A stretch of DNA of 20,186 nucleotides from Mnemiopsis leidyi (GCA_000226015.1 JH154184.1:978027-998212); one strand, 5' to 3'; numbered from the stretch's first letter, positions 10,937 through 20,016 are shown. A program made the numbers and translations. Notes: generated by a model not told the origin, from the letters alone.

Positions 10937-13900
10937 CCTTCAAACTGAAACTAACTGGTTACAAAATGCTAGCTTTGGTCAGAGGGTCGAGCTTAAACAA
11001 ATAATGAATGATCAATCAGGTACCAGGCACAGAAAATGACAATCGCTACATGGAATGGAGTGTATTAGACTGGAAACAAAGTCGATGTGGGTTTTGTTTC
11101 ATGAAAAGGACTCGATTGGGCAAGAATAGCATCGTGTAACGTATACAACGAAATACAATGACGCTGTATAATCCAACTCTAGTCTAGTGTTTACATCTTC
11201 GTAAAATAAAGCAGTTTTTCATTGCTAACCTTGATGTCCAGACTCGAGGCTTCCGTTTAAAGTTGTGTGGTGGCATAATTGGAAATGTCGTAGCTTTACT
11301 CCTGCCACAGAAATTTTCGAATCAGTATTTGCCGAGTTCTTGGTCATCCGTCCTCTTCTGAATCTTTTTCCAAAACTACCGCTTTATAACTAGTCGCTTC
11401 CTCAATTACTTACTCTTTGAAAACGTCATTCATCACAGATTCCAGCAAAAGTGAGGATGGCTTGCACCATCATACCCCTGTTCTATTCCACTGCCTACAT
11501 TAAACCGCCTCGAAAGTTGTCCTACATGCCAAATCGCGTTAACAGTACCCTGGAAGAAAGCTCCGTTGATCGACACATCGTTTTGTCAAAATTTAACAAA
11601 TACCTGTTGATACAATCCAAAAATGTTTTCAGAAGATGCTCCCAGCGCCTCTACGAAATATTATCATCATAGCCCAATATAATGATTATCATAAATAATA
11701 ATTATGCCCCAACATAAGATTATCATACCCCGACATTATGCGTGGTTTGCTCGTTTTGTCTAATGGTCTGTCGACATATTCCAATTTTAGATAACAACAA
11801 ACCAACCTACCATCGGTCACAAATATCGGACATAATTAAACTCTCACGGTGTTTAACCAGTAAACAAATACCAGAACATTTAAAACCCTCCTGTCTGAAC
11901 CCTGATATACCGTACTTATCCTTGCCAAACACGCAGCCTTATAAATACTCCACAACGTCTCATACCGAAGGTTTCCCCGGCCTTGTGTTACACGTGCATT
12001 GTTAGGATAACAATTTAGGATATTGAGATAAGGGTACTTGTGAAAGTGTGTTTGAGATAATATTGTAACTGCGTGAGCTGGAGACGTATCGCATGTATTT
12101 TACAAAGCTGTTCTTATTAAATCACTAAAGTATGGGTCATTCTAATTACAAAATACTTTATAAAAAGACTGGGATATTATCTGGGACCCAGATTCTGAGT
12201 TTATGCCAAACTTGGAAATGAGCCAAAATGAACCGATTTGTGGTATCGTCATTACAGCCGCAATTTATGAAGTAATTAATTTCGCGATAATTTCACCGAA
12301 ATTTATTGTCTAACAGTACATTTAAAATTGGCAACTTCCTTCCTGCTAAAATACTGTCTGTTATTTAGATACAGTGAATCATTTTGTGTCAGCATCTTAG
12401 CAGCTTCTGTCAATTTTACAGGATAATTTAATGAGCCCTCCAAATATTATCCAAAATACAACGCAATTTATTTGATCGACCAACTTAAAAGTGACGTTAA
12501 AATCATGTTCCAGTTAACAAATTACATCAGGTTAACACATAAGGCTGAGGAACGATACATCTGTCGCTGGTGGGGTATTAGAAATAACCTGTACAAGAAA
12601 TGTGAAGACAAATTGTCGCCATATTTGCCACATTCCACCTGGCAGTAGTAAATGTCTCGGGTCTGACTTCTGACTAGTGACTTTTACAGCCCTATTTCTG
12701 ATAAGCCTTGTAAGCGGTTAGGTGATAATGTTCTGAGGTAATCTCGTACAGTTGCCATGGTAATACGATGCGACTGCAAGTTTCAAAGTTTGAGCAAAAT
12801 TGTTGTAATATAATCGCATTCCAAGTAAATGTCTTTAAGTCAACAGTGTATACTATAATATTAACAATGTTCCGTTTTGGCTGAACAATAGACTATTTCA
12901 AATTCTTCTTTTCGGCAATTCTTGCTGAATATCTCAACCTCAATGTGAGTTAAGTAAATCACTTAAATGTGCTGGAATAATCTACAAAGCTCTATGTGTC
13001 TTGTTGCCTGAATGTAAGATAATTTGGTGCATGTCGAAAAGAATAAAGCCTGTCACAAGCTTGGTAAAAAAATCATCCCAATTCCTATCATATTCACGTA
13101 CGGCGCATTGCCAATTCTTGATCAACACGCGGTTTACTTTTAAGTGCACGCGCATACATTCGCTGCGCGCGGTAGATCGATGTATAATATGGTCTTTATC
13201 AGAGCTTTGACACGCTCTGATCTGCTTGCATACAATTTAAGTTCCATACCGCAATTTGCAGTGTTTTAAGATTATGAAGGTGATTCGACAGATATTATGA
13301 CAACGAATTTCCATGGCTTCACAGAATGCAGGAATGCTGCATCACAGAGCTACGGATAATTCACTCAACTTTTTTATCCAGCCTTTTTTAGCTTTAGGGG
13401 ATAATGTGCTAATGGAATTTAGGTTATTTTGCTCCTCAATGATGGTATATGTGGTTAATAACAGTTATGGGGTACTAACCAATATTTCAAAAGTAATAGA
13501 GAAAGGAACTTTGATGAGGGGTCACAAGTTTTAACCAATCAGACTGAAGGAAGCACTATTTTCTAGTTTCTCACTGGTCAGAATTTGTGACTCCTCCCCT
13601 TAGATACCTTTCTCAATAGTTTTATTAAGTTTATAACTTGACCTTTCTAGAAGTTAAACTGTGAGTGAATTTCAGTAAATATGTCGTAGATGGACTCGAC
13701 TATTCCACTATTAGTAAATCGAGTTTAGTTTAAATGCTGAAGACAGTGATAAAATGGCAAAACATAGTTTAATGTAGAACTGTGAACCGCTAAATTGCTG
13801 TGAAATGATCGTCTGTCTTGACACGGAGTATGTAAAAACTAGTGTACAACTATAGGTGTAAAACGGCATATAATAAAAACGAGTGTATAACGACATATAA

Positions 13901-14043
13901 TTATTGGTCTAATGTTGCCTTCACTATGCCCACAATTACACCGCCCCAACTACAAGTCACATCAGTTACACTTCAAGCGGTCTAAGCGCTTCCTGTACAT
14001 TTGTATAACGTTCTACTTTGCAGTAGTGCAGTACGTTTAAGGC
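10937..14043. other. Intergenic or intronic stretch between the MATE and OTU genes
   Basis: The first few hundred bases are the presumed promoter and 5' leader of the MATE gene; no clear TATA box was identified. Short plus-strand frames at 11451-11672 and 11742-12005 share a phase but have in-frame stops between them and no recognisable similarity; another at 13313-13534 starts with an ATG but has no supporting features. Apart from a fold-back repeat at 13494-13620 I see nothing further. Confidence 0.45.
13494..13620. repeat. Imperfect inverted repeat (fold-back, MITE-like)
   Basis: The left arm (13494-13542) and the reverse complement of the right arm (13570-13620) share GAGAAAGG, a GAGG-then-GTCACAA block and ACCA, about 70% identity over 45 positions with one gap. 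The spacer is about 27 bp. It resembles an old miniature inverted-repeat element; no target-site duplication was identified. Confidence 0.55.
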
Positions 14044-15789
14044 ATGTCACGTGACAACCAACACACTGACAGACAAACAGACAAACTGACTGACGGTAAA
14101 AGTCTCAGAACTGAGTCTTGTCTGGATGAAAACGGAAACATCTTGTTCGATCGACAATCAACATCCTCAACTATAAAACTTACCAGAAGTTTCCTTACAA
14201 CTTTAAAGTTAGACACGGAAAGCAAAGCTCCGGGTAACAAATTCGTGGAGTCTATTGTAAGTCAGATAAACCATAGGTCCGGCATAAGCAGTAAACTGCC
14301 CCTATCCCCCAACTACTACAAACTTATTTGGGTGAACATCGCTGAGACAGTGGTGCGAGCTTCCCCTTTTTACCCGTCAGAGTATGACGAAGTAAGGTGG
14401 GTACAGAGCTGGGAGACTCTACGGAGGTACGGGTCATGTGATGTGGAGTACTTCAACTACCTTGCTAAACTTGGGATCGCTCATTGCATCGGGAAGAATA
14501 TTCTGGTGTTTGACGGGAGGAAGGAAGTGGGTCAGGATGGTTGTGTTTATGTCATGAGTCCCAGTGATCTTGGAGGAACGACTGATTCCACTCCTGTTGT
14601 TCTCAGTTTTGATGGCTCTTTCTATCGAGGTCTTCTTCCTACTTGTAAAACGGACATTGCTAAGATACAGTTTATTGTGGAACTGTTGGTCAAAGGACTG
14701 AGCGATGTTGTGACAATAAGACAGATGATTTGCCAGAGGTTTGAGACGACGCACGTGCTGGAGTACATCACAAAATCACGACACAGCTTGTCTAGAAAGT
14801 CTCTAAAACGGCTCTCTCCTAAGATAAAACCGCGGTTTTCCGGTAAAAATGTCGCTGATAGTATTTTGAATTTGCCAAGCAAACTCTGCTCGATAGGGTT
14901 CCAAACGAAAATCACCTCAGAAGATGAGGAAAACTACGAAAACTGTAGTAATCTTCCAAAGAAAGAAGAGAGCAGTGTAACCAAAGTAAGCAACACAAAA
15001 CCAGCAACTAGCTATAACGGGATCCTGCACCCGCTCATGCGAGAAGGTATAGAACTGGGTAAACAGTACTTCATTAACTTGAGACCTGGTAATCCTAACG
15101 GTGGTTGCGGTAACTGCTCAATAGAGTCCGTCATGGACCAGATAAACTCCCGGGAATGTTTCCCGGACAAACTCCCGTTTACCCGGCAGTTCTACCGTGA
15201 CGTCTGGATGAGAGAAACGGAACGGATAACACGAAATTCTGCGTACTTTTTGGACGACTTTACGGAGGAGCAGTGGAAAGGAGCCTGGACAAGACTGAGG
15301 CAAGATGGGGAGTACGAGATAGACTACTTTGGAGATCTCATGATTGTCGGGATAATGCACTGTGTGAAGAAGAACGCTCTGGTCTTCAACACCTCCAGCT
15401 CCCGTGCACACGGCCCCCTGACTGTTATTAGGGGTGATCACTTTAGGGCGGAGATCGGAGACGAGGAGCCTCCTTTAGTACTTGCGTACAGCGGGACTCA
15501 CTACGAGAGTTTGATTCCTGTTTCTCCGTTGGATGTAGAGAAGACAGTTTACATTGCGAGACATTGGAGTAACTTTGACGGGGCTGACATGAGATCTCAT
15601 CTCTTGACTTTGGATTGGTTTAAGTCGCATGTGGGTGTGATAGAGGGTCCATCAGAACAAACCATACCCGCCAAGCTAACTGAACTCCCTGGACAGACTG
15701 AACAGACTGAACAGACTGAACAGACTGAACAAACTGAACAAACTGAACAGACTGAACAAACTGAACAGACTGAACAGACTGGATCGTGA
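14044..15789 (+). CDS. Tandem pseudo-OTU / OTU cysteine-protease protein, single exon
   Basis: Intronless frame of 581 residues. Domain 2 (about 335-500) fits an OTU deubiquitinase: GCGNCSIESVMDQI with candidate nucleophile Cys358, a helical middle part (RQFYRDVWMRETERI), IDYFGDLMIVGIMHC, then PPLVLAYSGTHYESLIP with candidate His486. Domain 1 (about 60-205) aligns to it along its whole length (GNKFVESIVSQIN; NYYKLIWVNIAETVV; VEYFNYLAKLGIAHCIGKNILVF; SFDGSFYRGLLP), but Lys66 replaces the Cys and Phe193 the His, so it should be inactive. Spacing between the two sites is almost equal (127 and 128 residues). OTU enzymes remove ubiquitin from proteins. A basic, Ser/Lys-rich linker (245-325) joins the domains; the C-terminus is a QTE repeat. 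The N-terminal 50 residues are low-complexity (HTDRQTDKLTD) and the start, the first in-frame ATG, is only moderately secure. It lies on the same strand as the ARM/Death gene and 278 bp upstream of its first exon. Confidence 0.85.
   Translation: MSRDNQHTDRQTDKLTDGKSLRTESCLDENGNILFDRQSTSSTIKLTRSFLTTLKLDTESKAPGNKFVESIVSQINHRSGISSKLPLSPNYYKLIWVNIAETVVRASPFYPSEYDEVRWVQSWETLRRYGSCDVEYFNYLAKLGIAHCIGKNILVFDGRKEVGQDGCVYVMSPSDLGGTTDSTPVVLSFDGSFYRGLLPTCKTDIAKIQFIVELLVKGLSDVVTIRQMICQRFETTHVLEYITKSRHSLSRKSLKRLSPKIKPRFSGKNVADSILNLPSKLCSIGFQTKITSEDEENYENCSNLPKKEESSVTKVSNTKPATSYNGILHPLMREGIELGKQYFINLRPGNPNGGCGNCSIESVMDQINSRECFPDKLPFTRQFYRDVWMRETERITRNSAYFLDDFTEEQWKGAWTRLRQDGEYEIDYFGDLMIVGIMHCVKKNALVFNTSSSRAHGPLTVIRGDHFRAEIGDEEPPLVLAYSGTHYESLIPVSPLDVEKTVYIARHWSNFDGADMRSHLLTLDWFKSHVGVIEGPSEQTIPAKLTELPGQTEQTEQTEQTEQTEQTEQTEQTEQTEQTGS
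14046..14055. promoter_or_regulatory. E-box/CLEAR-type palindrome at the OTU start codon
   Basis: GTCACGTGAC is a perfect 10-bp palindrome containing CACGTG, the core bound by bHLH-ZIP factors (USF, MITF/TFE). It starts on the last base of the ATG, so it also encodes part of M-S-R-D. The same 13 bases (GTCACGTGACAAC) occur at 18921-18933. Binding is inferred from the motif only. Confidence 0.3.
15694..15780 (+). repeat. 9-bp coding minisatellite (Gln-Thr-Glu)n
   Basis: Nine full copies of CAGACTGAA/CAAACTGAA plus a partial tenth encode the C-terminal Gln-Thr-Glu tail of the OTU protein. Differences are confined to the third base of the Gln codon, so the peptide repeat is perfect. Confidence 0.95.
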
Positions 15790-15961
15790 TGTTGTCATAC
15801 AAACTTCTGCCACATTTGTTTAAGTTTGGGTTGTAGGTAGGTTGAAAGTCGATAGATTAATCATTCTAATTTGAATACCCTTCTGTCGCTAGATGCAGTT
15901 TTATAGCAACTCCCTTTTACACCCACCCTATCATTCCATATACTCAAACTCAGCCTACTCC

Positions 15962-16055
15962 TAATTAAGTAATTAAATAATAGCCTGTACACTTAACTAA
16001 TACCACTGTAATTAAGTAATTAACTAATAGCCTGTACAATTATCTGATACCACTC
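15962..16055. repeat. Diverged 47-bp tandem pair
   Basis: Copies 15962-16008 and 16009-16055 both start TAATTAAGTAATTAA and share ATAGCCTGTACA and ATACCACT. They sit just upstream of the acceptor at 16067, so the intron 3' end is partly built from a duplication. Confidence 0.9.
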
Positions 16056-16067
16056 TATGACTCCCAG

Positions 16068-19000
16068 TGACGTGTCAGACAAGAGCTCTATCAGATGACA
16101 TAGTTAGTTACGTGTTAAGTGCGATGAGTTTCTCCCAACACGCTACCGTACATCTGTTTGGCTGTAGAGTTCTTCTCAACCTTATCACCAGCAACACTTC
16201 TGAAGGTTTGTTAATGTCTGTTGTCGTGATGAATATGATGCTGTGGCTGAAAATTGCCTGTCCAAAATTTGGGCCAACTCTAGGATCCCTATGGGAGAAA
16301 GCGGTTTTTAAAATTAACAGCATCAACCCTGATTGTTAAAGTAAACGGACCATTCACCTCCAGGAGTGGAAATGTACGATAACGAGTTGGGCGACATCAG
16401 GACTATAATCCTGGACAGAGACGGAGCTACTGTCCTGAGACGTGTCGTCAGATCACACAGGGACGACAAACACATCCAACACACTGTCTGTCTGATACTC
16501 AGTCTTCTACTGGAGTTCACTTACCGAGGTTTGAGTTGTAGCGCACTGTTTGGTGAGAGTTCGGAGTGTTCTTGTGTGGAGTGTTCTTGTGCGGAGTGTT
16601 CTTGTGCGGAGTGTTCTTGTGCGGAGTGTTCTTGTGCGGAGTGTTCTTGTGTGGAGTGTTCTTGTGCGGAGTGTTCTTGTGCGGAGTGTTCTTGTGCGGA
16701 GTGTTCTTGTTGGTTTACCGGTAGTACCCCTAAATTGAACCCAATGTCAATTTAGGGGTAAAACTAACCTAACACTAACTTAACCAAAACCAACTAAAAC
16801 CAACTAAAACTAATCTAACACTAACTTAACTAAAACTAACATAAACTAACTAAAACTAACTAAACCTAACTAAAACTAACTAAAACTAACTAAAACTAAC
16901 CTAACACTAACTAAAACCAACTAAAACTAAAACTAACCTAACACTAACATATCTCTGATCCAGGTTGGAGAGAGTCGGAGGAACACAGAGTACACTGTAT
17001 CACAGAGCTGGAACAGGCTCAGGAACTTATCGCTCAAGCTGGAGATGGTCTTTCTCGGTCCTACGACAAGGTAAGGTTAACTATAAATTTACTTATTATT
17101 AAGGTAAGCTATAAATTTACTTATTATTAAGGTAAGCTATAAATTTACTTATTATTGTTCGATCCCGAATACAGTCGCCAATGTAAATTTCATAGTACAT
17201 TTTGTCAAAACACTAACGTCTCCTTCTTGTCTCTAGTTATGTTATTGACTAGTGATTGTTGTGACTCAGGTGGAAGCGGAACTGTCGATGAGGATAGAAG
17301 AGCAGGACAAAGCGATACGACAGAAAAACAAGGTTATAGAAAACAGAGATAGCACTATAGAACAGTTACATCGCCGATTGGAACATGCCATGCCCAGTTC
17401 TGTAAGTTGAAGTTATTAATCTAAGTACTTCGGACGTTTTACGTGAGTGTGCTCACTGCTCAGGGTGTAAACAATTCACCAGATTTTACTATTCCCAATT
17501 GGAGTTGTGATTAAATATGTTCTGATTTGTAACTGCCAACAAAGTCATCAAACGGGAATAATCAATGAATAAATTAGTCTTTTTTAGTCCAGTCTCGTAG
17601 TGAGAATAACCATTTCGGTTTACTTGTTTTCCGTGGATCTGAAACCATTAAACTAAACTCCCTCTCTCTCTCCTGAAAGACTGTCGTAGATAACAGTAAA
17701 CTAGAAGAGGAAAACTCGCGACTTTCTGAAACTTTGGAGCGACAGAAGGAAATCTGGAATTATAAACAGTTGGAGTTGGAGGCTAGCCTAGAGTTCAGGT
17801 AATTTTGTTTACGGTACTGATAGTTATACATTTATCGTAGATACCGCTGAAGTTGTTTTGGAGTTGCTGAGTTAAAGGATTATTTCTGTTGTTCTACAAA
17901 ACTCTGCGTCCTATTCCTGTTATTTACTCACGATTTGAAACCGTATCATCCAGTCAGGAACTTGTAAGAGAGATGAGTTGTGCACTCAGACAGATGAAAA
18001 GTGACTTAGAAAGTTCGGATAACGTGGAGAACAAACGAATTGAGTATAATTCCTGGAACAGTATCAAGGATGAACTTGATAGGGTAAGTTTCTTCTTCCT
18101 CCTTTTGTCTTCTAATTTCTCAAAGATATGAAGCGTGAATGTGCCATAAAACCACAGGAAACGTCCCCCCTTTCTTCTCTATCAGTTCTCCCCTTCTGTA
18201 TCATGTCTCCGCATCTCAACTCCTGGCACAATCCTTCCTTCTTACCTGTCCTTGTAAATACCCCTAAATACAGATAACAAGAGCAGTACAACAACTCGGC
18301 CAGACAGCCGAACAGGATCTTATCTATCATTACGACATGTTAGATGTCGGTAGAGAGGAGGACAAGCAGCTACAGAAAACCATGGAGTCTGTCTCGTCCA
18401 CGGTACGTTCTTCTAAATCTTTACTTGCAACTACTATCGTCTTACTATTATTTGACAGTACGTCGTTTCAAAATACGTAGAATCGAGTGAGTTTTTTAAA
18501 GAACGTGTAAAATAACATTCGACGTCTGTCTTCCCAGACCGAAAAAGACGCTGCGTTGAGGAGATTTGAACGTACCCACTCACAAAGCTCACTGGACATC
18601 TCCATGGACAGCGAACAGAAAGCTACAAAAGTTCTGGACAAGTTGCAGATGGTTAGACGAGCAATCCACGGAGTAGAACAGACACTGGAAACTGAGGAGG
18701 AGAGGTTGGAGAAACTGAGACAGAAACGCTTCATTAACCCTCTACAAGATATATCAGAGGTAATCTAAACCTTGAAGGGAAGAAAGTGTGAAACGCTTCT
18801 CTATAGACACATGACCCAACGTTTACTCTAGCCACTTGTAGCCTAACGTTTACTATAGTCACATGACCTATAGTAAACGTGACACACTCTCACGTGTTGT
18901 CATGGTAACATATTACCTTGGTCACGTGACAACTGATTTATCTCTAACCTTGTAAAGGACACAGAAGTGTCTCCTACAACCGAGACAGAGGAAGAAGAAC

Positions 19001-19956
19001 AGCAGGACAGTGTGAATCCTGGACCTATAGTTGTACCCGCGCATGTGAGAAAACAAGTGTGAAGCTTGTGTGTGTGTGCATTGTGGGGTGTCCGGTGTTG
19101 TTTCACTGTCATGAGTACTGTATTGATACTGTATTGGTATTTGGTACTGTATTGGTACTGTATTGGTACTGTATGGTTGCTGTATCCTGGGTACTTGGTG
19201 CTTTAGAGTGGTGGGTTTGTTATCGTGCGAGCTCGTGAGGGTTTTTCAACTTAAAGTGTCTTGATAGCATCATTGTAGCCTCTCTTATCAGCAACGTTTT
19301 AGGACGGTTTAAATCATCCTACAAGTGACCAACTGACCACATTCTCCCCCAGAGCTCCACCCCACAAAGAACGTCAGACATAGACGTACACAACATCCCA
19401 CGTGGTCTACTTAAACACATGTGCAGACTCCTGGATGAACCCCCCTCTTGTGGCTGGAGGAGACTTGTTCCACTGCTGGGAATGTCTCACAGACTTAAAG
19501 ACATTGAGGCGTAAGTTTTTCTGAGGGTTGTTGATACTTGGTATTGATAATGTTAATATTTGGTACTGGTAATATATGTTTGTGATTGTTAGAGTTATGG
19601 CTCATTACAGGAATTCTTGCAGTTTTTATTCGGTTGAGAGTCTGCAAAACATACTTATTTCGGAGCAGACTGTCATCCGACAACTTTGAATTTGGTTCCG
19701 GACGTCAGCCCGGTTACCATGTGCACTGTTTTTTCTTAACCATTAAAATTTTGCCGTTTTGTTAGCGAAAAATTCCTCATGAATACATTTTTATGTACCT
19801 AAAATTAATATTTTACATGTACATATTCATATACACATGTATACATGTATAATGTATATTGTGCAGGTCGCTCGACAGTCCCACTGGGGAGTTGATACGT
19901 ATCTGGACGAACGAGAACAGACTAGTTACATTTCCGGATCTCATGGAGGTTCTCAG
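16068..19956 (+). CDS. ARM-repeat / coiled-coil / Death-domain protein (both ends incomplete)
   Basis: Exons 16068-16205, 16364-16528, 16964-17070, 17270-17401, 17680-17798, 17954-18083, 18274-18402, 18538-18759, 18958-19044, 19353-19510 and 19867-19956 chain in phase through GT-AG junctions, about 492 residues here. Exons 1-2 are ARM-type repeats (VSYVLSAMSFSQ, GCRVLLNLITSN; RTIILDRDGATVLRRVVRSH). Exons 3-8 are highly charged coiled coil (MRIEEQDKAIRQKNKVIENR; EEENSRLSETLERQ; EQTLETEEERLEKLRQKR). Exon 9 is an acidic linker (TETEEEEQQD). Exons 10-11 give a Death domain: GLLKHMCRLLDEP, GWRRLVPLLGM, RLKDIEA, SPTGELIRIWTNE, FPDLMEVLR, with the conserved Trp in helices 2 and 4; helix 6 must lie beyond the window (last donor at 19957, phase 2). 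The first exon starts in phase 1 with no upstream ATG found, so N-terminal coding sequence is missing. It is probably a cytoplasmic scaffold that assembles through its coiled coil and Death domain; pathway unknown. Confidence 0.82.
16564..16713 (+). repeat. 15-bp minisatellite, ten copies, intronic
   Basis: Ten head-to-tail copies of GAGTGTTCTTGTGCG (G/T variants: GTGTG or GTGCG). They lie 35 bp after the donor of exon 16364-16528 and are open in that exon's frame, spelling Glu-Cys-Ser-Cys-Ala/Val repeats that end at a stop near 16755. I take it as intronic because splicing at 16528 restores phase with the next exon. Confidence 0.95.
16725..16760. repeat. Perfect 14-bp inverted repeat (hairpin)
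   Basis: TACCCCTAAATTGA (16725-16738) pairs perfectly with TCAATTTAGGGGTA (16747-16760) across an 8-base loop. It sits exactly between the 15-bp minisatellite and the CTAAC-rich array in the same intron. Confidence 0.9.
16761..16950 (+). repeat. CTAAC / CTAAAAC-rich degenerate array
   Basis: About 190 bp made almost entirely of AACTAAC, CTAAAAC and CCTAACACTAAC units without a fixed period. It lies directly before the acceptor at 16963, in the usual branch-point region, and its units match the CTAAC branch-point consensus. Confidence 0.9.
17069..17156 (+). repeat. Tandem repeat that copies a splice donor (about 28 bp x3)
   Basis: 17101-17128 and 17129-17156 are identical 28-bp units (AAGGTAAGCTATAAATTTAC...). 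A third, slightly longer and diverged unit (17069-17100) spans the real donor at 17070/17071 (CAAG|GTAAGG). Each copy carries its own AAG|GTAAG donor-like site. Confidence 0.92.
18846..18880. repeat. 13-bp inverted repeat, intronic
   Basis: ACGTTTACTATAG (18846-18858) pairs perfectly with CTATAGTAAACGT (18868-18880) around a 9-base loop containing CACATGAC. It lies in the intron between exons 18538-18759 and 18958-19044. Confidence 0.85.
19115..19175. repeat. 11-bp GGTACTGTATT short tandem repeat
   Basis: About five degenerate copies of GGTACTGTATT; 19143-19153 and 19154-19164 are identical. It lies in the intron between exons 18958-19044 and 19353-19510. Confidence 0.85.
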
Positions 19957-20016
19957 GTAACGAGACTGTTGTTTACCTGTGTATATTTACTTATTTACTG
20001 TTGTTTAGTTGTTATA

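Noticed and set aside
11451-12005. Two same-phase plus-strand frames suggesting a broken gene
   Set aside because: Several stops lie between them, composition is ordinary AT-rich DNA, and nothing was recognised in the peptides.
13313-13534. 73-residue plus-strand frame starting at a true ATG
   Set aside because: It runs into the fold-back repeat, has no domain or conserved motif, and could be chance.
14434-14915. Minus-strand frames of about 100 residues
   Set aside because: They are antisense shadows of the OTU gene, whose plus-strand domains are clear.
15640-16068. OTU frame as the first exon of the ARM/Death gene
   Set aside because: Only weak phase-1 donors (such as GAGG|GTCCAT or GTGG|GTGTGA) occur near its end, and the frame closes with its own stop; kept as two genes without transcript evidence.
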